Below are positions 63,482-64,000 of a DNA stretch of 64,000 nt, piece by piece. Under the pieces are notes generated by a model, which was not told where the DNA came from, ran no database searches, and saw nothing but the letters and a program-made list of their open reading frames with translations. Source of the stretch: Ricinus communis (Eukaryota > Streptophyta > Magnoliopsida > Malpighiales > Euphorbiaceae); NCBI RefSeq assembly GCF_019578655.1, contig NC_063260.1:22592888-22656887 (forward strand), given 5' to 3'. How positions within the stretch are numbered: the stretch's first letter is position 1; the number at the start of each line of letters is the position of its first letter. The position numbers were made by a program, and so were the translations under genes.

Positions 63482-64000
63482 TTCATAGCAGGAGATTTAG
63501 CTAGTTTATTTCCATCTCTATCCATTGAACTTTTTTATTCTGTCATTTTTTAAAAATTATCTAACCGACCAACTGTAATGAACAGGCAATAACTTAAAAC
63601 CTGTAAAAGTGAAGCTGTGTGTCCACCGCCTTAGATCCACAATTAACCGGCTTTGTCATTTGAAAAGAATAATACCCTTCCTTTCATCGTTAACTATATA
63701 ATCTCAGCCTCCCATCTCCTCCACATCCAATTGCTTCTTGAAATAGTTCGGTGATTAATCATTGCATAACTTTATTTCCTTGGGATTTAGGCTTGGGTTC
63801 TTCCTTTGCTTTGCCAAGTGCGCTTTTCAGTTTTCAGTGATTTTGATTCGCGCGTATGGGTTTTGCGTAGATCAGCTTGTTGGTCTGAGAGAAGAGTTGG
63901 TTTAATTTGGTATTTTGGCGGTTCTGTGGGTATAATATGTGTTCATATCTAGTCTTTTAATTCTCTCTGGTTGGCTATTTTGTTGTAGTAGTATCTGAAT
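63482..64000 (+). promoter_or_regulatory. Promoter and leader, copy 2, running off the window
   Basis: Second copy of the 48476-48965 sequence, offset by about 15.0 kb (63482 against 48476; 63755 against 48761 for TTAATCATTG). The TATA-like element is CTATATAATC (63694-63703), stronger than in copy 1. The similarity continues to the window end (TGGCTATTTTGTTGTAGT against TGGCTATTTTATTGTGGT at 49042), with about 90 bp missing relative to copy 1, so the second transcription unit continues beyond the window. The ATG present in copy 1 is followed here by a stop after four codons, so a shared leader peptide is unlikely. Confidence 0.62.

Overview
The window is nuclear DNA from a flowering plant, almost certainly a eudicot. 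The genes are multi-exon with T-rich GT-AG introns, intergenic DNA is very AT-rich, a plant-type nuclear tRNA-Glu is present, and the protein families (AP2/ERF, LBD, plant GDSL lipases, SNI1) are plant ones. I cannot name the species from sequence alone.

Layout: 1-973 holds the last two exons of a D-aminoacyl-tRNA deacylase gene (+). 2114-7005 is a complete 15-exon SNI1 gene (-), tail to tail with the first; its 471-residue product is a DNA-repair and defence regulator. A tRNA-Glu(CUC) gene lies about 130 bp upstream of the SNI1 start. 12.06-14.76 kb (+) and 19.17-21.80 kb (-) are two convergent paralogous GDSL esterase/lipase genes with shared intron positions. 28.9-29.6 kb (+) and 35.1-35.7 kb (-) are two single-exon ERF transcription factors, probably of ERF group IX. 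A decayed LINE lies at 39.75-41.02 kb. An atypical LBD transcription factor is at 43.3-44.2 kb (-). From memory, Arabidopsis carries ERF091, a deacylase-family gene and SNI1 side by side (At4g18450-At4g18470), so part of the window looks like an ancestral neighbourhood expanded by insertion of the GDSL pair.

Between the genes lie at least five non-autonomous DNA transposons. One is a 537-bp hAT element with a perfect 8-bp target duplication. The others have long terminal inverted repeats, and one of these has doubled TIRs at both ends.

The most unusual part is 48.4-64.0 kb. A roughly 0.5-kb promoter and leader at 48.48 kb recurs 15.0 kb downstream at 63.48 kb. Between them is a T-rich (+ strand) tract with no convincing protein-coding exon, built from nested diverged tandem repeats: roughly 120-155-bp units, about 400-bp units (one pair identical by eye over about 416 bases), and higher-order units of about 2.9 kb. 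It looks like a tandemly duplicated long non-coding transcription unit, or a giant repeat-built intron. I recognise no known family in it.
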